From the NCBI GenBank assembly GCA_000017645.1, contig CP000781.1, positions 1,640,001 through 1,704,000 on the forward strand: 64,000 bases of DNA, written 5' to 3'. This stretch comes from Xanthobacter autotrophicus Py2 (GTDB lineage: Bacteria; Pseudomonadota; Alphaproteobacteria; Rhizobiales; Xanthobacteraceae). Every line of letters starts with the position of its first letter. Position 1 is the stretch's first letter. The position numbers and the translations under genes are program-made. The notes beneath the pieces were generated by a model, which was not told the DNA's origin, did no database searches, and saw only the letters and a program-made list of their open reading frames with translations. This document shows positions 9,086-18,198 of the stretch, piece by piece.

Positions 9086-10291
9086 ATGCGTCTTGCAGCC
9101 ATTTTTCTGGCGGCCAGCAGCCTCATGGGCGCCGGCGCCGCTTACGCCCAGGTTCCGGTCAAGATCGGCGTGCTCAACGACCAGTCGGGCCTTTATGCCG
9201 ATCTCGGCGGCCAGGGCTCGGTGTGGGCCGCCAAGAAGGCGGTGGAAGATTTCGGCGCCGCCGCCAAGGGCCTCAAGGTGGAGGTTATCTTCGCCGACCA
9301 CCAGAACAAGGCCGACGTGGGCACCTCGGTCGCCCGCCAGTGGTATGACGTGGACGGCGTGGACGCCATCTTCGACACGCCCAATTCCGGCGTCGCGCTG
9401 GCGGTGAGCGGCGTCACCAAGGAAAAGAACAAGGTCTTCATCAATTCCGGCGCGGCGACCTCCGACCTCACCGGCAAGGCCTGCACGCCCAACACCGTGC
9501 ACTGGACCTACGACACCTGGGCGCTGGCCAACGGCACCGGCAAGGCGATCGTGAAGACCGGTGGCGACACCTGGTTCTTCCTCACCGCCGACTATGCCTT
9601 CGGCCATGCCCTGGAGCGCGACACCTCGGAAGTGGTGAAGGCCAATGGCGGCAAGGTGCTCGGCTCGGTCCGCGTGCCCCTCAACAACGCCGACTTCTCG
9701 TCCTTCCTGCTGCAGGCCCAGAGCTCCAAGTCGAAGATCGTGGGCCTCGCCAATGCAGGCGGCGACACCATCAACTCCATCAAGCAGGCGGCCGAATACG
9801 GCATCGTCGACGGCGGCCAGAAGCTCGCCGGCCTGCTCATCTTCCTCACCGACGTGCATTCCCTCGGCCTCAAGACCGCCCAGGGCCTGAACCTGACCTC
9901 GGCCTGGTACTGGGACCAGACCGACGCCAACCGCAAGTTCGCCGATGCCTTCGCCGCCGCCAACGGCGGGCGTCGCCCCACCATGGTGCAGGCTGGCGTC
10001 TATTCCGGCGTCACCCACTACCTGAAGGCGGTGGAAGCCCTGAAGTCGGCCAAGGACGGCGCCGCCGTGGTGGCCGAGATGAAAAAGATCCCCACCGACG
10101 ACCCGCTGTTCGGCAAGGGTGAGGTGCGGGCCGATGGCCGCCACATCCATCCCATGTACCTCTACGAGGTGAAGAAGCCCTCCGAGTCCAAGGGCCCGTG
10201 GGACTACTACACCCTGAAGGCCACGATCCCGGCGAACGAGGCCTTCCGCCCCCTCGCCGACAGCGAGTGCCCCCTCGTCAAGAAGGGCTGA
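9086..10291 (+). CDS. ABC transporter substrate-binding protein (LivK/LivJ type)
   Basis: 401 residues. The signal peptide MRLAAIFLAASSLMGAGAAYA ends at an Ala-Gln cleavage site, and the mature protein starts VPVKIGVLNDQSGLYADLGG, the usual opening of type I periplasmic binding proteins (Peripla_BP_6). It captures the solute in the periplasm and delivers it to LivH/LivM. GGCGGGAGG lies just before the ATG. The binding-protein gene sits between the ATPase and permease genes, all on one strand. The protein could bind branched-chain amino acids or, as for several homologues in photosynthetic relatives, aromatic acids. The benzoate transporter gene downstream makes the second option worth testing, but that is inference. 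Confidence 0.88.
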   Translation: MRLAAIFLAASSLMGAGAAYAQVPVKIGVLNDQSGLYADLGGQGSVWAAKKAVEDFGAAAKGLKVEVIFADHQNKADVGTSVARQWYDVDGVDAIFDTPNSGVALAVSGVTKEKNKVFINSGAATSDLTGKACTPNTVHWTYDTWALANGTGKAIVKTGGDTWFFLTADYAFGHALERDTSEVVKANGGKVLGSVRVPLNNADFSSFLLQAQSSKSKIVGLANAGGDTINSIKQAAEYGIVDGGQKLAGLLIFLTDVHSLGLKTAQGLNLTSAWYWDQTDANRKFADAFAAANGGRRPTMVQAGVYSGVTHYLKAVEALKSAKDGAAVVAEMKKIPTDDPLFGKGEVRADGRHIHPMYLYEVKKPSESKGPWDYYTLKATIPANEAFRPLADSECPLVKKG

Positions 10292-10306
10292 TGCTCCAAT
10301 TCAGGT

Positions 10307-10329
10307 GGGCCGGCCTTAAGGGCCGGCCC
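10307..10329 (+). repeat. Intercistronic stem-loop after the binding-protein gene
   Basis: GGGCCGGCC at 10307-10315 pairs perfectly with 10321-10329 across a TTAAG loop. It lies in the 65-bp gap between the binding-protein gene and livH. Such hairpins commonly stabilise the upstream transcript and raise the amount of binding protein over permease; this role is inferred. Confidence 0.6.
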
Positions 10330-10356
10330 GCGTCCTCCTGACGAGACGGATCTTCG

Positions 10357-11238
10357 ATGTTCGAGCTTCTCGGCATTCCCCCGCAGGCCCTTTTCGGGCA
10401 ATTGCTGCTCGGCCTGATCAACGGCGCGTTCTACGCCATGCTGAGCCTCGGGCTCGCGGTGATCTTCGGCCTTCTGAACGTGATCAACTTCACCCACGGC
10501 GCGCAATACATGATGGGCGCGTTCGGGGCGTGGATGCTGCTCAACTATGCCGGCATCCCGTTCTGGGGCGCGCTGGTGCTGTCGCCCATCATCGTGGCCA
10601 TTATCGGCATGGTGATCGAGCGCACCCTGCTCAAACGGCTCTACCACCTCGACCATCTCTACGGCCTGCTGCTCACCTTCGGCCTCGCCCTCATCCTCGA
10701 GGGCCTGTTCCGCCGGCAGTACGGCTCCTCGGGCCTGCCCTACAACAATCCGCTGCCGGGCGGCACCAACCTCGGCTTCATGTTCCTGCCCAACTACCGC
10801 GCCTTCGTGGTGGTGGCCTCCCTCGTGGTGTGCATCGCCACCTGGTACGTGATCGAGCGCACCAAGCTCGGCTCCTACCTGCGCGCCGCCACCGAGCGGC
10901 CGGACCTGGTGCAGGCCTTCGGCATCGACGTGCCGCGCATGATCACGCTGACCTACGGCTTCGGCGTGGGCCTTGCCGCGCTCGCCGGCGTGCTGGCCGC
11001 GCCGGCCTACCAGGTGAGCCCCACCATGGGCTCCAACCTCATCATCGTGGTGTTCGCGGTGGTGGTGATCGGCGGCATGGGCTCGATCATGGGGGCCATC
11101 GTCACCGGCTTCGGCCTCGGCATCGTCGAGGGCCTGACCAAGGTGTTCTACCCGGAGGCCTCCTCCACGGTGATTTTCGTCATCATGGCCATCGTGCTCA
11201 TGGTGAAGCCCGCCGGCCTGTTCGGCACAGCCAAGTGA
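10357..11238 (+). CDS. livH: Branched-chain-type ABC transporter permease LivH
   Basis: 293 residues with about eight hydrophobic segments. It has family landmarks LLGLINGAFYAMLSLGLAVIFG near the N-terminus, NFTHGAQYMMGAF, the coupling region RAATERPDLVQAFGIDV and a C-terminal VIGGMGSIMGAIVTGF. It forms half of the membrane channel with LivM. It follows the stem-loop after the binding-protein gene and lies 10 bp from livM, so it belongs to the same operon. Start ATG 10357 is the first in frame and gives a full-length protein. Confidence 0.92.
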   Translation: MFELLGIPPQALFGQLLLGLINGAFYAMLSLGLAVIFGLLNVINFTHGAQYMMGAFGAWMLLNYAGIPFWGALVLSPIIVAIIGMVIERTLLKRLYHLDHLYGLLLTFGLALILEGLFRRQYGSSGLPYNNPLPGGTNLGFMFLPNYRAFVVVASLVVCIATWYVIERTKLGSYLRAATERPDLVQAFGIDVPRMITLTYGFGVGLAALAGVLAAPAYQVSPTMGSNLIIVVFAVVVIGGMGSIMGAIVTGFGLGIVEGLTKVFYPEASSTVIFVIMAIVLMVKPAGLFGTAK

Positions 11239-11248
11239 GCGCGGCGCA

Positions 11249-12241
11249 ATGAGCACCTCCACCCCCGCCCATCCCGCCGGTGCGCCCGCGGCCTCCGGCT
11301 CCGGCGCCAGCGCCGGCACCATCTTCGGCATCCTCGCCATCGCGGTGCTGCTGGCGGCGCCGTTCGGCGTCTACCCCGTGTTCCTCATGAAGGTGATGTG
11401 CTTCGCGTTGTTCGCGTGCGCCTTCAACCTGCTTCTGGGCTACACGGGCCTGCTCTCGTTCGGCCACGCCATGTTCTTCGGCGGGTCGGCCTATGTGTGC
11501 GCCCACACCATCAAGGTGATGGGCTTCACCCCGGAGCTGGGCATCCTTGCCGGCGTCGTCTTCGCCGCCATGCTGGGTTTCATCTCCGGCCTGCTCGCCA
11601 TCCGCCGCCAGGGCATCTATTTCGCCATGGTGACGCTGGCGCTGGCGCAGATGTTCTTCTTCTTCTGCCTCCAGGCCCGCTTCACCGGCGGCGAGGACGG
11701 CCTTCAGGCGGTGCCGCGCGGGGCGCTGTTCGGCCTCATCGACCTGTCGAAGGATATCAACCTCTACTACCTGGTGCTGGCCATCTTCGTGTTCGGCTTC
11801 CTGGTCATCTACCGGGCGATCCACTCGCCGTTCGGTCAGGTGCTGAAGGCCATCCGCGAGAACGAGCCGCGCGCTATCTCTCTGGGCTACCGGGTGAACC
11901 AGTACAAGCTGCTCGCCTTCGTGCTGTCGGCGGCGCTGGCCGGCCTTGCGGGAGCGACCAAGGTGCTGGTGTTCCAGCTCGCCTCGCTCACAGACGTGGC
12001 CTGGCAGATGTCGGGCGAGGTGATCCTGATGACGCTGGTGGGCGGCATGGGCACCATCCTCGGCCCCATCGTTGGCGCGGCGGTGATCGTGACCATGCAG
12101 AACTACCTCGCCGGCCTCGGCGAATGGGTGCTGGTGATCCAGGGCGTCATCTTCGTCCTCGCCGTCTCCCTGTTCCGCAGAGGCTTCGTCGGCGAGGTCA
12201 TCGCCATCATCCAGCAGTTCAAGGCCAAGAAGGCAGGCTGA
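11249..12241 (+). CDS. livM: Branched-chain-type ABC transporter permease LivM
   Basis: 330 residues. A ~25-residue Pro/Ala/Gly-rich start is followed by about nine hydrophobic segments. Landmarks are FNLLLGYTGLLSFGHAMFFG, YFAMVTLALAQMFFF, the coupling helix region LKAIRENEPRAISLGY and TLVGGMGTILGPIVGA, all typical of LivM. It pairs with LivH as the inner-membrane channel. Last gene of the operon; a strong intrinsic terminator follows 35 bp after the stop. Confidence 0.92.
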   Translation: MSTSTPAHPAGAPAASGSGASAGTIFGILAIAVLLAAPFGVYPVFLMKVMCFALFACAFNLLLGYTGLLSFGHAMFFGGSAYVCAHTIKVMGFTPELGILAGVVFAAMLGFISGLLAIRRQGIYFAMVTLALAQMFFFFCLQARFTGGEDGLQAVPRGALFGLIDLSKDINLYYLVLAIFVFGFLVIYRAIHSPFGQVLKAIRENEPRAISLGYRVNQYKLLAFVLSAALAGLAGATKVLVFQLASLTDVAWQMSGEVILMTLVGGMGTILGPIVGAAVIVTMQNYLAGLGEWVLVIQGVIFVLAVSLFRRGFVGEVIAIIQQFKAKKAG

Positions 12242-12275
12242 GACAGGCCGGCTGAGAAGGCCTGAGACGCACCTC

Positions 12276-12319
12276 AAATCCCGCGGCTGACCGGTGTCGC
12301 CCGCGGGATTTTCGTTTCA
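12276..12319 (+). terminator. Intrinsic terminator of the liv operon
   Basis: AAATCCCGCGG at 12276-12286 pairs with 12301-12311 (11 bp, loop 14) and is followed by TTTTCGTTT on the plus strand. It sits directly after livM and before the end of the convergent benE gene. Confidence 0.8.
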
Positions 12320-12343
12320 GTGGGCCGCTTCAGGCACGGCGCT

Positions 12344-13489
12344 TCAGTTCCGCCGCAGCCGGTCGAGGCCGACGATGAGAAGCCCCGCCGCCAGCCCCCA
12401 CACCGGCGCCCCGAGGCCGAGGGCCGTGACCCCCGAGGCGGTGGTGGCGAAGGTGGCCACCGCCGCCACCCGGTGCCTGTCCTCGTTCAGCGCTGCCGTC
12501 AGCGCGCCGGTTAGCGCTGAGAGCAGGGCGAGGCCGGCGATGGTGGCGATGAGGGCGGGCGGCAGGGCCGCGAACACCCCCACCAGTGAGGCGCCGGCGG
12601 CCGCCAGCAGCAGGTAGAAGCCGGCATAGACCGGCCCAGCCAGCCAGCGCCGCCTGGGATCGGGGTGAGTCTCCGGCCCGGTGCACAAAGCGGCGGCGAT
12701 GGCGGCAAGATTGGTGGCGTGGGCACCGAAGGGCGCGCTCGCCATGGAGGCAAGGCCGGTGACGGCGAGGATAGGCCGCACCGGAGGCACATAGCCGCAT
12801 GCGCGCAGCACCGCGAAGCCGGGCAGGTTCTGCGACGCCATGGTGACGAGGAACAGGGGCAGGCCCAGCCCCACCAGAACCGGGGGCTCGAAGCGCGGTG
12901 TGGTCCACACCAGGGCCGAGAGCTCGAACTCCGGCATGGGTCCCACCCGACCCAGCAGGACGGCCCCCGCTCCGCCCACCACCAGCGCCGCCGGCACCGC
13001 CCAGTTGGGCGACAGAACCCGCACGATGAAGAAAACTGCGATCACCGGCAGCACCAGGGCCGGCGATGCCGCCGCATGCTCGGCGAGGGCCATGACGAAC
13101 CGGACCAGCACGCCGGCCAGCATGGCGGCTGCCACCGCTACCGGAATGCGCCCGACCAGCGTGCCGAGGGGCTTGATCGCCGCGCACAGCACCACCAGCA
13201 GGCCGGCGACCAGGAAGGCGCCGGTGGCCGAGGCCATGCCGATTCCCGATCCGAAGCCGGCGATGAGCGCCGCCCCCGGCGTGGACCACGCGGCGATGAT
13301 GGGCATGCGGTAGCGGATGGAGAGAAAGGCGGAGGTCGCAGCGATGGCGAGGCAGATAGCGGCCACCCACGAGGAGGCTTCGGCGGGGCTCGCTCCCACC
13401 GCGGCGGCGGCGGCGAGGACGATGGCGAGGGTTCCGCCGAATCCCACGAGCGCCGCGACGAAGGCGGAAACGATGACGGAGACGCGCAC
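12344..13489 (-). CDS. benE: BenE family benzoate/proton symporter-like transporter
   Basis: 381 residues, highly hydrophobic with about 11-12 transmembrane segments, the usual size of BenE. Recognised segments include SIRYRMPIIAAWSTPGAALIAG, TMASQNLPGFAVLRACGY and SAPFGAHATNLAAIAAA, which are BenE family landmarks. BenE proteins take up benzoate with protons, although many homologues are uncharacterised and the real substrate may differ. The start is GTG 13489. No ben or cat catabolic genes are nearby. It follows the beta-lactamase gene by 63 bp on the same strand, so co-transcription with panB is possible. Confidence 0.82.
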   Translation of the reverse strand: MRVSVIVSAFVAALVGFGGTLAIVLAAAAAVGASPAEASSWVAAICLAIAATSAFLSIRYRMPIIAAWSTPGAALIAGFGSGIGMASATGAFLVAGLLVVLCAAIKPLGTLVGRIPVAVAAAMLAGVLVRFVMALAEHAAASPALVLPVIAVFFIVRVLSPNWAVPAALVVGGAGAVLLGRVGPMPEFELSALVWTTPRFEPPVLVGLGLPLFLVTMASQNLPGFAVLRACGYVPPVRPILAVTGLASMASAPFGAHATNLAAIAAALCTGPETHPDPRRRWLAGPVYAGFYLLLAAAGASLVGVFAALPPALIATIAGLALLSALTGALTAALNEDRHRVAAVATFATTASGVTALGLGAPVWGLAAGLLIVGLDRLRRN

Positions 13490-13552
13490 GGGGCCTGTCC
13501 TTGGCTGAATGGGTCTGGGCGGGAGCGGGAAGGGGGAGGGAAGGCCGCCTGA

Positions 13553-14392
13553 TCAGGGCGCCTGCGCCGCCAGCACCGGGGCGAGGATGGCGATGGACTG
13601 CCGCCGCGCCAGCGGGCCGAGGGGCTCGGGGGGCGCCATGTCGAGGCTGGTGAAGCGCACGAACACCACGGTGTGAGCGCCCTTGCGGGCGAAGCCCACG
13701 AACCAGCCGAACGGCCGCGAGAGGTCCAGGCTGCCGTCGGCGTGCCGGCCGCTGCCGGTTCCGGTCTTGCCGAACACCAGCCAGCCGGCGGGCTGCTCCT
13801 CAATGGCCATGAGCCGCTCGGTGGCGGTGACCGCTTCGGCCGAGACGGGCAGGGCGCCCTTCAGCATGCGGCGCAGGAAATCGATCTGCTCGCGCGGCGA
13901 GATGCGCAGGGACGAGGAGAGCCAGAAGCGGGCCAAAGGCTCGTCCTCACCCTTCAGGCCGCCCATGTTCTCGTTGCCGTAGGCGAAGCCTTTCAGATAC
14001 CCGGCGATGCGCTCGGGCCCCAGCTGGCGGGCGAGGACCTGGGAATACCAGACCACGGAATTCACCATCCAGGAGCGCGGCGTCTGCGGCCCGCGCGTCT
14101 GCGGCCGCGAGAGATCCGCGCCCTCGGGCGGGTCGAACACCGGCTGGGTCTCGTTTTTCAGCAGGCCGGCATCATAGCCCATGAGGGCGAGGGCGATCTT
14201 GAAGGTGGAGTTGGGCGGATGGCGGGCGGCGCACAGGCCCTGCTTGGCCAGCACCCGCCCGCTTTCGAGATCGGTGGCGAGGAAGCAGTCTTCCGCCGCC
14301 CGCGCCGGCGCGGCGGATATCGCGGCGGCGAGGGCGAGGAGAAGGCCGAGCCCGGCGCGCGACAGGGCGGCTCCGGTCCGGCGCGCAGCCAT
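13553..14392 (-). CDS. Class D (OXA-type) beta-lactamase
   Basis: 279 residues with a signal peptide ending near ARAAED. All class D motifs are visible: Ser62-Thr-Phe-Lys65 (nucleophile and the lysine that is carboxylated in the family), Ser112-Val-Val114, Tyr138-Gly-Asn140, a conserved Trp158 in FWLSSSLRIS and Lys210-Thr-Gly212, followed by GWFVGF. It should act in the periplasm on beta-lactams; the spectrum cannot be read from sequence. The ATG overlaps the stop of panB by one base (TGATG), so the two are probably translationally coupled. Composition matches the neighbours, which suggests a resident chromosomal gene rather than a recent acquisition. Confidence 0.88.
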   Translation of the reverse strand: MAARRTGAALSRAGLGLLLALAAAISAAPARAAEDCFLATDLESGRVLAKQGLCAARHPPNSTFKIALALMGYDAGLLKNETQPVFDPPEGADLSRPQTRGPQTPRSWMVNSVVWYSQVLARQLGPERIAGYLKGFAYGNENMGGLKGEDEPLARFWLSSSLRISPREQIDFLRRMLKGALPVSAEAVTATERLMAIEEQPAGWLVFGKTGTGSGRHADGSLDLSRPFGWFVGFARKGAHTVVFVRFTSLDMAPPEPLGPLARRQSIAILAPVLAAQAP

Positions 14393-15234
14393 CAGGAGGC
14401 TTTCGCCGGCTTCTCGACGAGGCGCGGGGCGTAGGTGTGCTCGGCGGCGGGGAAGGTGCGGGCGCGCACCTCGTCGGCGTAGCTTGCCACCGCCTTCTCG
14501 ATGTCGGGGCCGAGATTGGCGTATTTCTTCACGAACTTGGGCACCCGGTCGCCAAGACCCAGCATGTCCTCCAGCACCAGGATCTGGCCGTCGCAGGCGG
14601 GCGAGCCGCCGATGCCGATGGTCGGGGGCGCCACCTCCTGGGTGATGCGGCGGGCCAGCGGCTCGGCGATGGCTTCGAGCACGATGGAGAAAGCGCCGGC
14701 CTCGGCGATGGCGCGGGCGTCATCGAGGATGATGGAGGCTTCCGCATCGTCCCGGCCGCGGGCCTTGAAGGAGCCCAGGGTGTTGATGGCCTGGGGGGTG
14801 AGGCCCACATGGCCCATCACCGGCACGCCGCGATCCACCAGGAAGCGCACGGTCTCGGCCATGCGGCGGCCGCCCTCCAGCTTCACCGCGCCGGCGCCGG
14901 TCTCCTTCAGCACCCGGGCGGCGGTGTGGAAGGCTTCCGTATGGCTCGCCTCGTAGCTGCCGAAGGGCAGGTCCACCACGATGAGGGCGCGCTTGGTGCC
15001 GCGCACCACGGCGCGGCCGTGGACGATCATCATCTCCACGGTGACCGGCACGGTGGTCTCCATGCCGTGCATCACCATGCCGAGGCTGTCGCCCACCAGG
15101 ATCACGTCCACATGGCGGTCGAGCAGCCGTGCCGTGTGGGAATGGTAGGAGGTGAGGGAGACGATGGGCTCGCCCCCCTTGCGCGCCTGGATCTGCGGCG
15201 CCGTGATGCGGCGGGCATCGGCCTGACTGGACAT
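14392..15234 (-). CDS. panB: 3-methyl-2-oxobutanoate hydroxymethyltransferase
   Basis: 280 residues, the usual PanB length. It transfers a hydroxymethyl group from methylene-tetrahydrofolate to 2-oxoisovalerate, the first committed step of pantothenate and coenzyme A synthesis, in the cytoplasm. Landmarks are [20 protein letters not shown] (metal-binding Asp region), [16 protein letters not shown] and [11 protein letters not shown]. The substrate 2-oxoisovalerate comes from the pathway served by ilvBNC elsewhere in this window. panC is not adjacent. Its TGA overlaps the start of the downstream beta-lactamase gene. Confidence 0.95.
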   Translation of the reverse strand: MSSQADARRITAPQIQARKGGEPIVSLTSYHSHTARLLDRHVDVILVGDSLGMVMHGMETTVPVTVEMMIVHGRAVVRGTKRALIVVDLPFGSYEASHTEAFHTAARVLKETGAGAVKLEGGRRMAETVRFLVDRGVPVMGHVGLTPQAINTLGSFKARGRDDAEASIILDDARAIAEAGAFSIVLEAIAEPLARRITQEVAPPTIGIGGSPACDGQILVLEDMLGLGDRVPKFVKKYANLGPDIEKAVASYADEVRARTFPAAEHTYAPRLVEKPAKAS

Positions 15235-15267
15235 GGCGTTCCTCTTACGTTTCTGGCGCAGGCGGCC

Positions 15268-15834
15268 TCACATCACGGGCACGCCGATCACATAGGGATG
15301 GAATAGGTAAGCGAGCGCGGCATAGAGCACCAGCCCCCCGCCCACCACGAGCGCGTCGCCGGCATAATTGTTGGGCGCCACCGGCAGCGGATCGCCCCGG
15401 CGCTTCACCGCTATGCGATCATACACCGCCCAGGCCAGCACCGAGCCGAACAGCACGATGGAGGCGACATCGCCGTTGGCGAGGAGGTGCGCGAGGGCCC
15501 AGATCTTCACCGCCACCAGCATGGGGTGCTTCAGCCAGGCCTTGATGTGGCTCGGCACCTCGGACGCCACCAGCGCGATGCAGGCGAACACCATCAGCAG
15601 CTTGGTGAGATGCGTCATCCCCAGGGGCGGATCCCACAGGTCCGGCGCGCCGGAAGCCCGCCACAGGGCAAAGCCATAGGCGGTGAGCAAAAGGCCGCTG
15701 ATGGCGAGCAGGGAGAAGAAGCCCTTGTAGGCAGCCTCCCCCACCTGGGCGATGAGCTTGGCCCGAAGACCCCTGAGGCTCCCCACCACATGAATGCCGA
15801 GGAAAACCAGAAGGCCGAACAGCATCATCACCAT
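15268..15834 (-). CDS. NnrU family membrane protein
   Basis: 188 residues with five to six hydrophobic segments. The pattern FLGIHVVGSLRGLRAKLIAQVGE at the N-terminus, followed by HLTKLLMVFACIALVAS and HPMLVAVKIWALAHLLANGD, matches NnrU. This integral membrane family was first noted next to nitrite/nitric-oxide reduction genes, and distant relatives are methyltransferases. No denitrification genes are nearby, so the role here is unknown. The frame is open upstream, but AAGGAG stands eight bases before ATG 15834, which fixes the start. Possible operon with panB 33 bp downstream. Confidence 0.8.
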   Translation of the reverse strand: MVMMLFGLLVFLGIHVVGSLRGLRAKLIAQVGEAAYKGFFSLLAISGLLLTAYGFALWRASGAPDLWDPPLGMTHLTKLLMVFACIALVASEVPSHIKAWLKHPMLVAVKIWALAHLLANGDVASIVLFGSVLAWAVYDRIAVKRRGDPLPVAPNNYAGDALVVGGGLVLYAALAYLFHPYVIGVPVM

Positions 15835-16139
15835 GGATTGATCTCCTTCGCCGACGCGCGGCGGGCGGCCCCCAACGGTCGGCCGGCGCTTCAAACGGCG
15901 CGCGGACAATAGACCATTTTCACGCGCAGTGGGCCTTGATGCGCGTGAAGAAAATGCGACGGAACAAGGGTCTAGAGTAGTGTCGCGATTCCGTGAAGGC
16001 GGCTGCCACCGGCACCGGGATAAGCGATGGGGTGGCACCCATCGCCTGTCGCATGGGCAGGTCGTGCCCTGCGGTGCAGCCTTGCGTTGCAGCCTTGGCG
16101 TGGCAGTATTCTTTCCCGTAGGAGAGCAAGGATACGGCG
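15835..16139. other. Divergent intergenic region with an inverted repeat
   Basis: 305 bp between nnrU and the L,D-transpeptidase gene, so it should hold two promoters. The only clear structure is a hairpin pairing 15919-15928 with 15940-15949, flanked by TTTT and AAAA on its outer sides, so it could terminate in either direction or bind a regulator. No coding potential is seen. Confidence 0.5.
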
Positions 16140-16646
16140 ATGGCTGGGTGGTGGGCCGGCTTCCGTGCGGCGGCAGGATCGGCCATGAAACCTTTGGCGA
16201 AACCTTCGGCCGCAGGCGGATGGCGGGCGGTGCCGGTTGCACTGGCACTGCTCCTGCTGTCGGGCCTCCTCGTCCGGGCCGAGGCGGCGGCGGTGGTGGC
16301 GCGGGTGGACCTGTCGTCCCAGCGCATGACGGTCTCGGTGAACGGCGTGCCGCGCTATTCCTGGCTGGTCTCCACAGCGCGACGGGGCTACGTCACGCCT
16401 ACCGGCGTCTACCGGCCGCAACGGCTCTACCGCGAGTATTATTCGCGCAAGTACTACAACTCGCCCATGCCCTATTCGATCTTCTACAGCGGGGGCTTCG
16501 CCATCCATGGCAGCTATGCGGTCAACCAGCTGGGAGGACCCGCCTCCCACGGCTGCATCCGCCTGCATCCCGCCAATGCGGCCACGCTCTATTCCCTGGT
16601 GCAGAGCTACGGACCGGGCAACACCACGATCGTGATCACGCGCTGA
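16140..16646 (+). CDS. L,D-transpeptidase (YkuD domain), exported
   Basis: 168 residues with a hydrophobic signal segment at about 31-47. The catalytic motif is complete: His123 in IHGSYAV, then Ser136-His137-Gly-Cys139-Ile-Arg141 (SHGCIRL). Cys139 is the acyl-enzyme nucleophile of the family. Such enzymes make 3-3 peptidoglycan cross-links or attach proteins to peptidoglycan in the periplasm. The domain is of minimal size and carries no LysM or other wall-binding module. AAGGA precedes ATG 16140; ATG 16185 is an alternative. Monocistronic, divergent from nnrU. Confidence 0.88.
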   Translation: MAGWWAGFRAAAGSAMKPLAKPSAAGGWRAVPVALALLLLSGLLVRAEAAAVVARVDLSSQRMTVSVNGVPRYSWLVSTARRGYVTPTGVYRPQRLYREYYSRKYYNSPMPYSIFYSGGFAIHGSYAVNQLGGPASHGCIRLHPANAATLYSLVQSYGPGNTTIVITR

Positions 16647-16679
16647 GGTGGCCGGCAGGGTCGCCGCCGGCCCCGCGCC

Positions 16680-18146
16680 TCAGATGTAGTACAGCCACGT
16701 CAGCAGCGCGAAGCACGGCACCAGGAAGACGATGGACCAGCCAATATAGCCGAAGAAGCTCGGCATCTTCACGCCGCGGTGGCGCGCGATGGAGAGCACC
16801 ATGAAGTTCGGCGCGTTGCCGATATAAGTCATGGCGCCCATGAACACCGCGCCCGCCGAGATCGCCTCCAGCGTCACCGCCAGCGGCCCCATGAGCTGGT
16901 GCGGGTCGCCGCCGGCGAGATTGAAGAAGACGAGATAGGTGGGCGCATTGTCGAGGAACGCTGAGAGCGAACCGGTGAGCCAGAAGTACCAGACGTTCAC
17001 CGGCTGCCCGTCCGCTCCGGTCACCAGGTCCACCAGCGGCGAGAAGGCCCCCCGCGAGCCGGCCTTCAAAATGGCGATGACCGGTATGATAGTAAGGAAG
17101 ATGGCGGCGAACAGCTTCGCCACTTCCATGATGGGCTCCCAGTCGAAGCCGTTGCGCTCGCGCACGATGGTGGGGGTTATGGCGAGGGAGACCAAGGCGA
17201 GAGCCACCAGCAGCACGTCGCGCACGATCCACTGCAGTTCCACATGGGTGCCATAGATGTCGAAGGTGACGCCGGGCTTCCACAGGGCGCTAAGCAGGAT
17301 GGCGCCGATGATGCCCACCAGCAGGGGCAGGTTCTGCGCCCCGCGCAGCCCGATCTTTTCGGTCGGCGGGGTCGGGTCGGTCCGCTTCAGCGCGGGGTCT
17401 TCCTTGGCGTAGAAATAGCGGTCGAGCAGGTAGTAGGCGACGAGCAGGATCGCCGCGATCACCGCCGTGTCGTGCAAAAGGTGGGTGGTGGTCCAGAAGA
17501 AGTTCACGCCCTTCAGGAAGCCCAGGAACAACGGCGGGTCGCCCAGCGGCGTCAGCGAGCCGCCGATGTTGGACACCAGGAAGATGAAGAACACCACCGT
17601 GTGCACATTGTGCCGCCGCTCGTCATTGGCGCGCAGCAGCGGGCGGATCAGCACCATGGACGCGCCGGTGGTGCCGATAAGGCTCGCGATCAGGGTGCCG
17701 ATGCCGAGGATGAGGGTGTTCACCGCCGGCGAGCCCTTGATGTTCCCGGTCACCAGCACGCCGCCGGAGACCGTGAACAGGGCGAACAGCAGGATGATGA
17801 AGGGGATGTATTCCAGCAGCGCGGTGTGCACCACCTCGTGCCCGGTGGCCGATGGGCCGTAGACGGTGGCGAACGGCACCACGAAGGCGAGGCCCCAGAA
17901 CAGGGCCACCTTGCCGTAGTGGTGATGCCAGAAGTGGTTTGCCAGCAGCGGCAGCAGCGCGATGGACAGCAGCATGCCGGCGAACGGGATGGCCCACAGC
18001 GGGGACAGTCGCGCCCCGTCCAGCACCGGCAAGCCCTCCGCCGCGGCGGCGGGCGAGGCGGCCGTCAGCAGGAGGGCGAGGAAGGGCAGGGCAAAGGCGG
18101 CCGCGGACCTGAGACCGAACTTCATTCCGCGACGCCGCGCTGCCAT
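16680..18146 (-). CDS. Na+/H+ antiporter-like permease (NhaD/CitMHS superfamily)
   Basis: 488 residues from ATG 18146. It starts with a cleavable-looking leader (LPFLALLLTAASPAAAA) followed by about 11-12 transmembrane segments. Landmarks are SNIGGSLTPLGDPPLFLGFL and SAFLDNAPTYLVFFNLAGG, the two half-site motifs shared by NhaD antiporters and other ion-transporter superfamily members. Annotated relatives are called sodium:proton antiporters, but anion transport is possible. GTG 18152 also opens the frame; ATG 18146 is preferred because GGAGG lies six bases before it. Single gene, convergent with the transpeptidase gene and divergent from leuS. Confidence 0.75.
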   Translation of the reverse strand: MAARRRGMKFGLRSAAAFALPFLALLLTAASPAAAAEGLPVLDGARLSPLWAIPFAGMLLSIALLPLLANHFWHHHYGKVALFWGLAFVVPFATVYGPSATGHEVVHTALLEYIPFIILLFALFTVSGGVLVTGNIKGSPAVNTLILGIGTLIASLIGTTGASMVLIRPLLRANDERRHNVHTVVFFIFLVSNIGGSLTPLGDPPLFLGFLKGVNFFWTTTHLLHDTAVIAAILLVAYYLLDRYFYAKEDPALKRTDPTPPTEKIGLRGAQNLPLLVGIIGAILLSALWKPGVTFDIYGTHVELQWIVRDVLLVALALVSLAITPTIVRERNGFDWEPIMEVAKLFAAIFLTIIPVIAILKAGSRGAFSPLVDLVTGADGQPVNVWYFWLTGSLSAFLDNAPTYLVFFNLAGGDPHQLMGPLAVTLEAISAGAVFMGAMTYIGNAPNFMVLSIARHRGVKMPSFFGYIGWSIVFLVPCFALLTWLYYI

Positions 18147-18198
18147 CGTCACCCTCCAGATTACCTACCGGGGTTTGATGGACGAAGCGCGCGCCGGT

